Shown here piece by piece: positions 10,491 to 20,363 of a stretch of 64,000 bases of DNA. The stretch lies in assembly GCA_930367215.1 (NCBI GenBank), contig OV884060.1:175533253-175597252 (forward strand). The letters run 5' to 3'. A model generated the notes under the pieces. That model ran no database searches, was not told the origin of the DNA, and saw only the letters and a list, made by a program, of their open reading frames with translations. Within the stretch, counting starts at the first letter, position 1, and every line of letters starts with the position of its first letter. The DNA is from Pollenia angustigena. Lineage: Eukaryota; Arthropoda; Insecta; Diptera; Polleniidae. Both the position numbers and the translations under genes were made by a program.

Positions 10491-11645
10491 TTACAGTCCC
10501 CTCAACAGAAACAGCCGCGTTATTTCCCTGACAAACCCCAGTATATTGGCCGGATTACATCCAGCTATGCACCCCAGTTCGTCGTGAAACCTATCTCCTA
10601 GCCACTTCAGTCTGAGACCCTGCATCCTAGGACAATGGCACAGTACATGCTCGATCGTCTCTAGCTCTTCCGAATCCTCGCATAGCCTGCAGAAGTCCGG
10701 TATGGCGTTGTCCCATCTGCCCGCAAAAGCCCTGACAGGACAATGACCCGTCAAGAACCCTATAAGTGTTCTGAGACTACCCCTATCCAATCCCAGTAGA
10801 ACCCTGGTTGCCCCCTCGTCCAATTTGGGCCATAGTGCCCTAGACACCCTGCAATCCATTCTGCCCCTCCAGGATCGGTTAACGTCATCACGGAATTTCT
10901 CCCGTATCACCCCATAGTAGTAGCATAGGGGGGGTTTTACCCCCCTGTCCCCCACCACTAAGTCGAGACCCGAACCCCCTCTCGCGAGTTCGTCCGCCAC
11001 CTCATTCCCATCAACCATGCAGTGTCCTGGTACCCAACACAGCCTCACGTTGAATGACCCCATGAGTTCCCTAAGAGCGCTCCTACACCGCGCAACCAGG
11101 CATGATCGCACCGTATGGCTGCTCAATGCCCGAAGCGCCGCCTGACTATCGACGTAAATTGTCACCTCAGATCCACCCACGATGTGATCCAGTATCACCT
11201 CCGTCGCCCTCCAGATCGCTAGGATCTCAGCCTGGAAGACACTGCACTCATCAGGGAGTCTGAATGACCTTTTTACCTCGGTGTCCGCGATATAAACACC
11301 GGCACCAGTGCCGGTTTCCATCTTGGATCCATCCGTAAATACTGCCCACCCCTCAAACAGTCCATTGGATCCACTCCAATTTTCCCTATCCGGGAACTCT
11401 ACTGGTGGTGTTGCACCGAAGTCCAGGGTCATAGTCTTGTGATCCGAAATTCCCTCGAGAATAATACCCTGATCAAGCAGACCCATCTCGTACAAAATTC
11501 TCGTGTGATCGTCCCGCCTAGGTCTAACTAAAGAAGACTCGTAAAGTCTAAGTAGGTTCCTAGCCGCCACGCTCCTCACATAATGCTCGATAGGGGATAG
11601 ATATAGTAGGATGTCCAGCGCTGCCTGCGGAGTGCTTCTCCTTGC
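10491..11645 (-). CDS. ORF2 part 3 of LOA-like element: RNase H and zinc-knuckle-like tail
   Basis: This is the C-terminal third of the retrotransposon polyprotein. RNase H degrades the RNA strand of the RNA-DNA hybrid during copying. All four acidic positions are visible: D in FTDGSK, E in FQAEILAIW, D in YVDSQAALRAL and D in NEVADELARGG. They are followed by LTGHCPVRAF and a tail C..C...EHVLCHCPRMQGLRLKWLG, which is usual for LOA/I-like LINEs. The open frame nominally starts at 11705 inside the hAT, but that start is artificial. The true coding sequence continues from part 2 across the hAT, with 1548 bp (element plus one TSD) being exactly 516 codons. No frameshift or stop occurs before the stop at 10491. 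Confidence 0.9.
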   Translation of the reverse strand, partial: ARRSTPQAALDILLYLSPIEHYVRSVAARNLLRLYESSLVRPRRDDHTRILYEMGLLDQGIILEGISDHKTMTLDFGATPPVEFPDRENWSGSNGLFEGWAVFTDGSKMETGTGAGVYIADTEVKRSFRLPDECSVFQAEILAIWRATEVILDHIVGGSEVTIYVDSQAALRALSSHTVRSCLVARCRSALRELMGSFNVRLCWVPGHCMVDGNEVADELARGGSGLDLVVGDRGVKPPLCYYYGVIREKFRDDVNRSWRGRMDCRVSRALWPKLDEGATRVLLGLDRGSLRTLIGFLTGHCPVRAFAGRWDNAIPDFCRLCEDSEELETIEHVLCHCPRMQGLRLKWLGDRFHDELGCIAGCNPANILGFVREITRLFLLRGL

Positions 11646-13185
11646 TAGGGTAGCCAGATTTTGAATTCGGAAAAACAGTACATTGGTTATGAAAAAACAG
11701 TACATTCAAGAAAAAAACAGTACATTTTTTTACGAAACCATAACTAAATATTTACAACTCTTGAACACCAATAATATAAAGAAATAGACTTCAAACATCA
11801 ACATCAAAGGAAAGATTTACATTTAATGGTATTTTATATACAAAATCACACCATTTGCGTTTAAAAAGCATACACCACAAACGAAGCATTTGGCCATTGT
11901 ATCATTTTCCAATGTATAATGTTTAAATATCTTAGTTTATATTTAACTTAAAACTTATTCATTGATTGGGTTAGTAGAATTTTCTTAAAACATATTGGTA
12001 TTTAAAGCAATTTTCACCACACACATATTGTCAAACTATCGCATAAATTTCAGAAAATATTTGTTTCTTCTTTAATTTAAACGGTAGTCATATGTCTTAA
12101 AATAAAAACACGAAAATATATGAAGGATGTGAGCAACTCCTTATTTTTTTGACAAAACAAAAGACGCAGTACAAAAATTCTAATTATTTTACAACTTTTT
12201 TGTTTGCAAAACAACAATTTCTTTAAACTAAATACATATTGTAAAATAGAGTGTGCAACAAAATTAGGATCATCGCCACCAGCCTCAACACTTGCACCGC
12301 GCAATGAAAGTAGACTACTAACAGAGCAAATCTGCAAAAAGGTTTGGAAAAATTAGTTCGGGCTCCCGAAATATGGGCCCCTAAAGTTTTTAAATTTTTT
12401 GAAAAGGCGTTTGGTATAAGACAAAATAAATATACTAAATGTACTTCTGAGCTAAAAAATAATTTTAGATGTCTTCAGTTGAATCGTATTGCCTTGATTT
12501 TTTTTAATTTTTCGAAAACCCGTTTTACATACATTGCACGCTTTTTTGGTCTTGGAAGACCGCTAGTGAAATTTGATGCAGAAAATATTCATAGAATATT
12601 TTAACCCTCTAACGTACCGTTTTTGTGTAGAAGTTAAAAAAATTACAAAAATTACCCCTTAAAATGAGTGTTAGAGGGTAAATATATTCTATGAAAAGAA
12701 CTGCCATACAATTCTACTGAAGACATCTGAAATAGTCTTTTAGGTCAGAAGTACATTTAGTATATTTTATTGACTTGTACCAAACGCCCTTTCAAGAAAT
12801 TCAAAAATTTCAATGCCCGAAATTTCGAGAATTCTTTTAACCCTAATAAGTGCCGTCTTGTATACCTTTGTTTAAGAGTTGGGAAAAAGTGCAAAAATTA
12901 CCCCTCAAAATGAGAGTTAGAGAGTAAATAAATTCTAAGATAAGGATATTATGACAATATGGCTTGATAGCATACCGTTAAAAATTCCCAAATGTGTTTT
13001 ATTTAAAAACGATTTTTCTTAATATCTTTGTTTTTTGGACACTAAACTTAAAAATCAGTTCAGAAAACAGTACAAAGTGTAAAAAACAGTACATTTGCGT
13101 ACTGTTTTGGGTGTTGTGCATAAAACAGTACAATTGACAAAAATCAGTACATGTACTGTTAAAAACAGTACGTCTGGCAACCCTA
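11646..13185. mobile_element. hAT-type non-autonomous element, TSD CTCCTTGC
   Basis: A perfect 8-bp duplication CTCCTTGC flanks it (11638-11645 and 13186-13193). The termini are TAGGGTAGCCAGATTTTG and, inward from the right, TAGGGTTGCCAGACGTAC. Both subterminal regions carry arrays of ACAGTAC: three on the left (11670-11725) and at least six on the right (13070-13172), including reverse-orientation GTACTGT. The interior (about 12340-12870) has an imperfect inverted repeat around TGTACTTCTGA / TCAGAAGTACA and two direct copies of an 'AATTACCCCTYAAAATGAGWGTTAGAG' block (12647 and 12898). No transposase is present. Its insertion separates ORF2 parts 2 and 3 of the LOA-like element. Confidence 0.9.
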
Positions 13186-15133
13186 CTCCTTGCGCCTGTG
13201 ATACCAAGAGATGCAGTTCTTTGAACCTTGCTGAGCATCTTCCTATAGCTATCCACTCCCAACGCACCCCACCAAACAGTGCATCCATAGGTAAGTATAG
13301 GCCTAACAACCGATGTGTAAATCCAGTTTACCATATCAGGCCTAAGACCCCAGTTCTTACCAATGGAGTTCCTGCATGTGTAGTATGCATTGAGTCCCCT
13401 TCTCATCCTCTCCTGAGTATTTCTCTTCCAAGACAGTTTGCAGTCCAGAAAGTTACCCAAGTACTTTGCTCCGTCCGATAGAGGCAACTCGACGCCATCT
13501 AGCACTGGCCCCCTAAATCCCTCTATCCTATACCTTCTGGTGAATAGCACCAGCTCAGTCTTCGCAGGGTTAACACCCAGTCCCCTATCCTTTGCCCATG
13601 CCGAGAGTTCACCTAGCATCACCTGCATAATTTCCCCGATCGTGGACAGAAATTTTCCCCTGACCAGCAAAACTATGTCGTCCGCATAGGCAACAACTTT
13701 CCTGCCCATGGAATCAAATGACCTAAGAATCCCGTTAACCGCAAGCAACCACAGTAGAGGCGATAATACCCCCCCTTGTGGTGTCCCCCTGGTAACCCTT
13801 CTCCTTATCACATGATCCCCCAGGCTCGAGTTTGTAATCCTACTGCCAAGCATGCAGATTATCCACTCCACCAGAAAGTCCTCAACTCCCAAAGCCTCTA
13901 TCCTAATGTTATTAAAGCCTCCCTCTATATCCAGAAACGCGGCGAGAGTATACTCCTTATGTCTCAGACCGTGCTCAATACAACCCACCACCTCATGTAA
14001 CGCGCTCTCAACAGATTTACCCTTCAGGTAAGCATGTTGAGCGCTGCTAATAAGGCGGGTCTCAATATTACTCCTGAGATAGAAATCTATTAGCCTCTCA
14101 AGAGTCTTCAACAAAAATGAAGACAAACTAATAGGTCTAAAATCCCCCGGTTTCGAGTGGCCTGCTTTACCAGCCTTGGGTATGAAAATCACCCTGACCT
14201 CTCTCCACCCCCTAGGCAGATACCTCCTACTGAGGCATTTCCTAAATATATCCACGAGCAGAAATGATGCATCGTCCGGGATGTTGCAAAGCATAGCCGG
14301 AAAAATACCATCCGGACCCGGTGATTTATATGGGTCGAAAGTATTGACCGCCCACGCCAGCTTCTCCCTTGTGACCATTTCATCGACGCAAGCGGAAGTA
14401 TGATCCAATGTCACGGACATGACGTCCCACTGACCGTCCTCCATACCACCGGTTTCCCTGCACCCGGGAAAGTGCGTCTCCATAAGTAAGGTTAGGGTCT
14501 CAGAGCTAGACTCAGTCCATGAGCCATCATTCCTTTGGATGTAACCCAGGGCCTTAGGGTCCCTAGATAAAATCCGTCGGAATCTTGACAGCTCGTTGAC
14601 ATTATCGATGGACGCACAAAATTGCCTCCACGATAGTCGCTTTGCTCTCTTCAGATCCGCCTTATACCTGTTGAACTGCACCCTGTGATTGTTCCAATCC
14701 TCTGGTGCTCTCGTAAGCTTGGCCCTATTAAACAGTCCCCTCACCGTAGACCTTTGAACATGAAGTTCCCTGGTCCACCATTTAGGCTGTTTTCGCCTAC
14801 CCGGAAACGTAACCGGGCAGGACTGCTCATAGCTTTCCCTTAGAAGATGAGTGAACCTATTCACCACCCCCTCCAGATCCGTCGGCAGCAAGTCGCCCAA
14901 GGCCTGATGCGCCAACCCAGTTCGGACCCCTTCCTTGAAGGAGTCCCATTTTGTCCCCCTCGGGTTCCTGAATGGAGGAGCCCTAGGTAGGTCAAAATTC
15001 AGTGTGAAGGTAATACGACTATGGTCTGAAAAAGTACAGTCCGTTGCCACCCTCCAATCAACAACAATTTGCTCGTCACGGTTTATTAATGTCAGATCTA
15101 TCACTGCCTGCCTATCTTTATTTCTGAACGTCG
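13186..15133 (-). CDS. ORF2 part 2 of LOA-like element: end of endonuclease, reverse transcriptase, thumb
   Basis: This is the middle of the LINE polyprotein. The first residues complete the AP-like endonuclease with the catalytic SDH motif in TFSDHSRITF. The reverse transcriptase follows, with KSPGPDGIFPAML, FRPISLSSFLLKTLERL, a FLDIEGGFNNI block (catalytic D), TPQGGVLSPLLW and the catalytic YADD box at 13677-13688 (AYADDIVLLVRG). The thumb segment with NPAKTELVLF, KYLGNFLDCKLSW and YGCTVWWG leads into SKVQRTASLGITGARSR, where the hAT lies. The frame nominally extends from 15167 to 12999 only because it reads a few codons into the Transib on one side and the hAT on the other. No internal stop or frameshift is present. 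Confidence 0.92.
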
Positions 15134-15173
15134 CACAGTAGCGCCCGTAGAGCAAACGAGGTTGCAAAAATCA
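15134..15173 (+). promoter_or_regulatory. left terminal repeat of Transib (23-RSS-like)
   Basis: Heptamer CACAGTA, then 23 bases, then nonamer GCAAAAATC. These are the presumed transposase binding and cleavage site. The layout copies a V(D)J 23-RSS (consensus CACAGTG and ACAAAAACC). Confidence 0.8.
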
Positions 15174-15772
15174 AAATTTTCATGAGCACCGACGAAGTTT
15201 TGAATAAACTCATGTTATAGGAAACTTTTCAACGATTTCAAATCTGCCACTCTTAATAATATCACATTTTTAGTTTAGAAGATATAGCCGTTCAAAGTTG
15301 ACCGACTTTCGGTTTTCAAAAAAACACACAATTTTTAGTAAATTTGTTGCGATTTCAGGTGTAATATCACGAAAAATAGGTAACGAATCGCCTTATTTTT
15401 TGTTTGTATTGATTGATGCATTTATTAAATGTGTAATGATAAAAAAAAAATGAACTGTTTGCTTTGTGTTTCTCCTGGTAAATCACTATTTAAAAACTAT
15501 CCGTTTTTCACTATTTTTCAACTTTGACGGAAAATAACAAAAATCTATATTTTTCTATATTTGCCATATTTGCAAAATCTGTTCTTTGATTATTTCTTTA
15601 CATAATTCAAAACTTTTATCTGCCCGTACGTGCCCGTTTGGCTTCTAGAGGTAAAAAAGGTTAAAAAGACATGGTTGCAGAAATTGTATGACAGTAGTTT
15701 GATCTAAAATCTAAAAAAACTACTCATTGAAATTAGCAGGTACGTACCTCACTTAAACAATACTTTGGCGTA

Positions 15773-16070
15773 CAAATGGTCAAGAACAATATTGACTACA
15801 GGTAGGCACAAATCTTATTTGGACACGTGCATAATATCAAAATTGCATTATTCAGCCTAATTCCATTTGTATGCAGGGAACAGGTAAATTTTTCGGCATG
15901 GTAGCATAAGCCTATATATTGCAAATGGTCAAGAACAATATTGACTACAGGTAGGCACAAATCTTATTTGGACACGTGCATAATATAAAAATGCATTATT
16001 CAGCCTAAATCCATATGTATGTAGGGAACAGGTACATTTTTCGGCATGGTAGCATAAGCCTATATATTGC
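15773..16070 (+). repeat. tandem duplication 2 x 149 bp in Transib 5' region
   Basis: Copies begin CAAATGGTCAAGAACAATAT at 15773 and 15922. They differ by only a few substitutions and a 1-base indel. They lie just upstream of the transposase start and could affect its promoter or splicing; that is inference. Confidence 0.9.
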
Positions 16071-16157
16071 AAAATAAGCATAATGCCTGGATTAGTCTAC
16101 GACTGAAAGTTGGCGCAACAATTACTGAAACCATTAAACAATTTAAGTACTGAAAAC

Positions 16158-18161
16158 ATGGCGTTGAACAATTTTAAATTATTTGAACTGTTTAGAAAGT
16201 CAACCACACCAAATTTTTTCACGGAAGCTGCTTTAGAAGAACTTGATAGCTTATACGGAAATATTGAGAGAAGCGAAATTATAAAAATTATTTTTTATCT
16301 GATATATGCAAATATTAAGGCAAAATGGGTGAAATCTAATCGAACCATTCAGAACTTCAACTCCAAATACGAGGACTGGCTTAATGAAGATACCATCCTG
16401 GATATATTGGCAGTAGATAAACCCACCACATCAACCAGAGGAGCAAAAGGAAGGCCAAAAAAAAGTATTGAGGAGTGTTCAATTTTCACAAGAAAGAGGA
16501 AACTTGCCGATGCCACCAATGACTTGACCACGAAGCAATTATCGGAAGCGCTGTCTATTAAATTTACAAAGGATAGTGAAAGAGTTAGGTCGCACATAAC
16601 CAAATCTGTTGCTGATGCAAGCCCACTGCGACTAAAAAGGATTAAGGAAAGCATTCCCACGCCCACAAACGCACACATTAAAAAGTATGGTTCCGAAGAA
16701 GCCTTGGCCTTGTTTATGGACTTAGAACTTTCCAAAGAGAAATATGAGAAACTACGGGCATCTTTAACGCGACACGGCGCTGACGTTTTACCCGGATACA
16801 AGCATATTACGCAAGCCAAAATAAATTCACGACCACTGCATACGGAATTTACGGAAGTCTCTGCGAAAGCCAATCTGCAGGATCTCATGGGCCATACAGC
16901 AAAACGGTTGTTGGAGAGTCTTCCTGAAAATGAGGTGAAAATTCTTCCTGAGAAGTTGACATTGATCAGCAAATGGGGCTGCGATGGATCATCCGGACAA
17001 AGCGTTTATAAGCAAAGGATATCTTCCGATGACGCTACAATATCGGACGGAAATATGTTTATGGCATCTGTTGTTCCTTTGCGGCTTAAATCGGATGTTT
17101 CCCTTCACTGGAAAAATCCACGTCCGTCATCAGTGCATTATTGCCGACCAATAATGTTTCAGTTTGCAAGGGAATCGGCAGAACTCATAAGGACCACGGT
17201 GAAGGACATTGAAGAACAAATAAGCAAGATTAAGCCTACAAAGCTGCAAATTGGAGAAGGAAAATATATTGAATGCAATTACGAGTTCCATCTGACCATG
17301 GTTGACGGAAAAGTCGTAAACGAACTGACAGGAACAACCTCAACAATGTCATGCCCGATTTGCAAAAAGAGTCAGAAGAACTTTGGTAATTTAAACGATT
17401 CTACAAATGAGGAGAATTACGAATATGGAATGTCACCATTGCACGCAAGGATAAGGTGTATGGAATTCTTGCTAAAACTGGCGTATACCCTACCACAAGA
17501 GGAGGAAAACTTCGATGAAAATACATCAATAAAGGATAAGGAAAAGATCAGAAAGAAGCAAATACAGGATGCTTTTTTTAAACAAGTTGGACTAAAAGTA
17601 GACTGTCCCAAGCACGGATACGGTAACTCAAACGATGGAAACACTTCTAGGAGATTTTTTGAAAATGATGAGGCAGTAACTAGAATCACTGGAATTGACA
17701 ATCAAATCGTGAAAAGATTGGGAACGATCTTGGATGTTTTAAACTGCAAAGAAAATGTCAATTCTACAAAATATGGAGAATATGCGTCGAAAACTGCATC
17801 TCTTTTAGCAGAAATGTATCCACAGAAGAAGTTGACCCCGACCGTCCATAAAATATTGGCGCATGGCAAAGATATAATTGAGTACCAGTCTTTGCCAATT
17901 GGAGAGCTTTCTGAAGAAGCACAGGAGTCTCTTAACAAATTTTATAAAAAATATAGATTGCAGAACACATTCAAAGCATCAAGGGTAAGGCAAAATGAGG
18001 ACCTCTTCAACATGTTGGCAGCATCTTCCGATCCACTTATATCTTCCCTGCGGCATGTGAAGTCACGAATAGAGTTAGAAAATAATTATAGTTTAGAAAT
18101 GGTTAGTCTTTTAGATATACCTTCTCTTACGAACTGTGATGAATATTTTACAGAAAATTGA
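16158..18161 (+). CDS. Transib transposase (RAG1-core-like DDE enzyme), 667 aa
   Basis: It cuts the element out at the RSS-like ends and joins it to CG-rich targets. I place the start at ATG 16158 (MALNNFKLFELF); the open frame reaches back to 16110 but only through a TTG. A catalytic Asp is in KWGCDGSSGQSVYK (about residue 276). A second is likely in HLTMVDGKVVNE (about 383), followed by a zinc-binding pair in SCPICKK. The C-terminal block GELSEEAQESLNKFYKKYRL ending in ASSDPLISSLRHVKS holds the catalytic Glu (about 586), as in Transib and RAG1. The N-terminal part contains a basic segment GAKGRPKKS. Length and order match full Transib transposases. There is no stop or frameshift, and a polyadenylation-like AATAAA lies just after the stop (about 18166). 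Transcription runs opposite to the host LINE. Residue assignments other than the first Asp are by family analogy. Confidence 0.9.
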   Translation: MALNNFKLFELFRKSTTPNFFTEAALEELDSLYGNIERSEIIKIIFYLIYANIKAKWVKSNRTIQNFNSKYEDWLNEDTILDILAVDKPTTSTRGAKGRPKKSIEECSIFTRKRKLADATNDLTTKQLSEALSIKFTKDSERVRSHITKSVADASPLRLKRIKESIPTPTNAHIKKYGSEEALALFMDLELSKEKYEKLRASLTRHGADVLPGYKHITQAKINSRPLHTEFTEVSAKANLQDLMGHTAKRLLESLPENEVKILPEKLTLISKWGCDGSSGQSVYKQRISSDDATISDGNMFMASVVPLRLKSDVSLHWKNPRPSSVHYCRPIMFQFARESAELIRTTVKDIEEQISKIKPTKLQIGEGKYIECNYEFHLTMVDGKVVNELTGTTSTMSCPICKKSQKNFGNLNDSTNEENYEYGMSPLHARIRCMEFLLKLAYTLPQEEENFDENTSIKDKEKIRKKQIQDAFFKQVGLKVDCPKHGYGNSNDGNTSRRFFENDEAVTRITGIDNQIVKRLGTILDVLNCKENVNSTKYGEYASKTASLLAEMYPQKKLTPTVHKILAHGKDIIEYQSLPIGELSEEAQESLNKFYKKYRLQNTFKASRVRQNEDLFNMLAASSDPLISSLRHVKSRIELENNYSLEMVSLLDIPSLTNCDEYFTEN

Positions 18162-18441
18162 AAAAATAAATTTAAAAAAAAATAATTTTTTTTTTAATTT
18201 GTTGGGTAATAATTTAAAACATAAAAACCTAAAGAAAAAAAATAAAAACAATCTAAAAATGTAAAAATAATTTTTTTTAGTTACCATAAAATTGATTTTT
18301 CTACTAATTTTAACTTTGATAACCCATAATTAGGCCCCTACAGAGCGTAGCACCCTTTCCAAACGCTCATTTCATAGGCTGAACAGTTATCTATCATATG
18401 CTGTTTAAACTGTTCAATTATCTTATTCGGTTCAAAAGATA

Positions 18442-18480
18442 TGATTTTTGCAACGAAAAAACTCAAATGGCGCCACTGTG
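18442..18480 (-). promoter_or_regulatory. right terminal repeat of Transib (RSS-like, canonical heptamer)
   Basis: Read inward from 18480: heptamer CACAGTG, identical to the vertebrate RSS heptamer consensus, then 22 bases, then GCAAAAATC. It pairs with the left end, which has CACAGTA. Confidence 0.8.
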
Positions 18481-19020
18481 CGTCGGCGTGTTACCCATAT
18501 TACAGATAATAAGATTGTTAGTAGTTATAAAATCAAACATTAACTCACCTCTTTTATTAATATCGGCACTCCCCCATTGGCTGTGATGAGCATTGGCATC
18601 GCAGCCCAACACAAGGATTGCACCTTTCCTCCTTGCATATGCCGTGAGTTGCCGCACCTCTGTACCCGGAGGGTCCAACCCCTCATATGGCATATACACC
18701 GAGGCCAGTGTAAGCGTACGCTTCCCTTTGGCCTCTCCATTTATAACGGTCAAGTCACCGCACCTGAAAGAGTGAGATATGAGAAAATTCAATTCACTTC
18801 TCGCTAGTATACACGTTCTTACCTTGTCCTCTGTGGACGGGACAAACAGAGTGTATCCCGCAACCCTTAAACCGCAAACCTTATTTTTATTTATCCAAGG
18901 TTCTTGGATAAGGGCTACGTCCGTCCGAGTACTGGAGAGGAAGGTTACAAGTTCGGCCGAGGCTGATTCACAATGGTGCAGGTTTATCTGCACCACTAAC
19001 AGCCTCTTTGGTCCTGTCAT
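18481..19020 (-). CDS. ORF2 part 1 of LOA-like element: AP-like endonuclease N-terminal part
   Basis: This is the start of the LINE ORF2. The ATG at 19020 begins MTGPKRLLVVQINLHHC, with the Asn of the QINL motif and the Glu of ALIQEPW. The middle has LASVYMPYEG and the Asp/Asn pair in LGCDANAHHSQWGS. This is the apurinic-type endonuclease that nicks the target to prime reverse transcription. After NLIICNMGNTPTH the frame enters the Transib. Removing 3352 bp (element plus one CGTCG) puts it in frame with part 2. The ORF2 start overlaps the end of ORF1 by about 50 bases in another frame, as is common in this group. Confidence 0.92.
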
Positions 19021-20363
19021 GCTTCGGATTCCGAAACCTAACGTTACCTAAACCGAACCTAACAACCCCCCCCCCCACCTCCTCCAAGAATTCCATGGAC
19101 TTCCGATCGATTGCGAAACGGAAGTCCTTGCCGGTATTCTCCTTACACACCAGTGAGGTCACTAGCCTCCATTGGTCAGTAAGAAGCCTACTATTTTGGT
19201 TGCCCAATACTGCCAGTATAGTTTCCACCTTGCGTACGTCACTATGGACCTAATTGGCAAGTCGGAGGCTTGTATGACTTCAAACCTTGCCCCCGGGTTA
19301 ATATCGCCGCATTTGCCAATTGTGGTTCTTAAGAATTCCAATGAATTCTTGTTACCACAGTTGACAACCTTGACTCCTTTAACCCAGTCCGCACCATTGA
19401 AGGATACGTCCTCCTCCTTGCCTTTAAAAACTGCCAGCTCGTCGATAAGCCTAGCCTCTACTAGTTGCCATAGCTCGGCACTGATCCTCCCATCCGGATC
19501 ATTCCGATCTATGACAGACTTCTTCATTCTTTTATTCAATGAGGAAGGCTGATCATCCCCAGATCTGACCCTCTTAATGGTTTCCTTATTGGAGCCCTTA
19601 GGAGCTTCAGCCGGAGATGTACCAGCCCTCTTCACTGTGCTCGGTGACTTCGGTACGACTGGTTTTGAAGGCCCGTTCCAAGGATAGGGCCAACCGAGCA
19701 CGGTACTGACAGGGCCGTAAATTCTTTCGAATTTAGCGACGCTTTGTCGGTGCCTTCTCAGAAGGTGCCTATCCCTCGCGGAGAACGTTGAAGGATCTCT
19801 TTCGCCATCTTGTCCAGATATGCAAGAGAGCTCCTTGTTCCGTTCTGCGCCTTCTCCTCCTTCGTTCGGCTGGAGTTCTTAATATCTCGTGGAGGGGCGC
19901 TTGGCTCGTCCTCCACGGCGTCCTGCCGAACAATTTGTGGACAATCTTCTCCCGAGTGCCTCCTCTGATGTCCCCTGGCCTCACAGATAAGAGTGGCAGG
20001 CTCTGCAGTCTGACTGTGAGCTGATATATCAATATCAAGCTCCGTGTCAGAGAGCAGAGTCAACCTCTCTAACCCCTGAGTAGCCCCGGTTTCACCACAG
20101 GAGTCACCCGATAGTACCAGAAGACTATCCACATATAGGTCGGTCAGTACCTGTCTCTCCTGCTCAATTATGTTCTCATGAACAGTCAAGAGGGTACTCT
20201 CCGACTCAGAGACCGTGACGTCCGACTGACCCTGGTCAATCTCGTCCGTCGTGTCCTCATTTTCCGTTTTATTCGTGCTATTCGAGCGAACCCATGGGTT
20301 GGCACGCCATGCTATATGTACTGATAATGGACCGGAAGTGTACCATTCAACACCGCCTCATTA
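18968..20363 (-). pseudogene. ORF1 (gag-like, DUF4780-like) of LOA-like element, two frameshifts
   Basis: Three minus-strand frames follow each other. (1) 20363-19758: acidic, low complexity, with ELDIDISAHSQ and ending ...AKEILQRSPRG. (2) From about 19775 to about 19235: ARDRHLLRRHRQSVAKFERIYG, then a Lys/Ser-rich linker and a conserved block RISAELWQLVEARLIDEL with FEVIQASDLP, which I compare with DUF4780-type LINE ORF1 domains. (3) From about 19230 to 18968: VETILAVLGNQNSRLLTDQW with FRFAIDRKSMEFLEE. The breaks near 19775 and 19235 are single-base-type shifts. A run of 11-12 G (19062-19076 on this strand) is another weak spot. ORF1 normally binds element RNA. No in-frame ATG is visible near the 5' limit. 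Confidence 0.7.

Larger units (their letters stand above)
15134..18480 (+). mobile_element. Transib transposon, TSD CGTCG, RSS-like ends
   Basis: This 3347-bp element has a perfect 5-bp duplication CGTCG (15129-15133 and 18481-18485), matching the CG-rich 5-bp targets known for Transib. The left end is CACAGTAGCGCCCGTAGAGC and, inward from the right, CACAGTGGCGCCATTTGAGT. Both are followed by GCAAAAATCA after a total offset of 30 (left) or 29 (right) bases. It encodes one transposase (16158-18161). The 5' region holds a 149-bp tandem duplication. Transib is the DNA transposon superfamily related to the RAG1 recombinase. The near-intact ORF and perfect TSD indicate a young insertion. Confidence 0.93.

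Noticed and set aside
10491..11705. A stand-alone RNase H gene of 404 codons
   Set aside because: The first 20 codons lie inside a hAT; the frame is the C-terminal part of a LINE ORF2 cut by that insertion.
12999..15167. A 722-codon independent reverse transcriptase
   Set aside because: Both ends of this frame are in nested DNA transposons (Transib and hAT). Only 13186-15133 belongs to the LINE.
16349..16972. A 207-codon minus-strand gene inside the Transib
   Set aside because: It is the antisense shadow of the transposase coding sequence.
15134..18480. A domesticated RAG-like immune recombinase locus
   Set aside because: Perfect 5-bp TSD, terminal repeats on both sides and insertion in a LINE show a mobile Transib. 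No RAG2-like partner is present.
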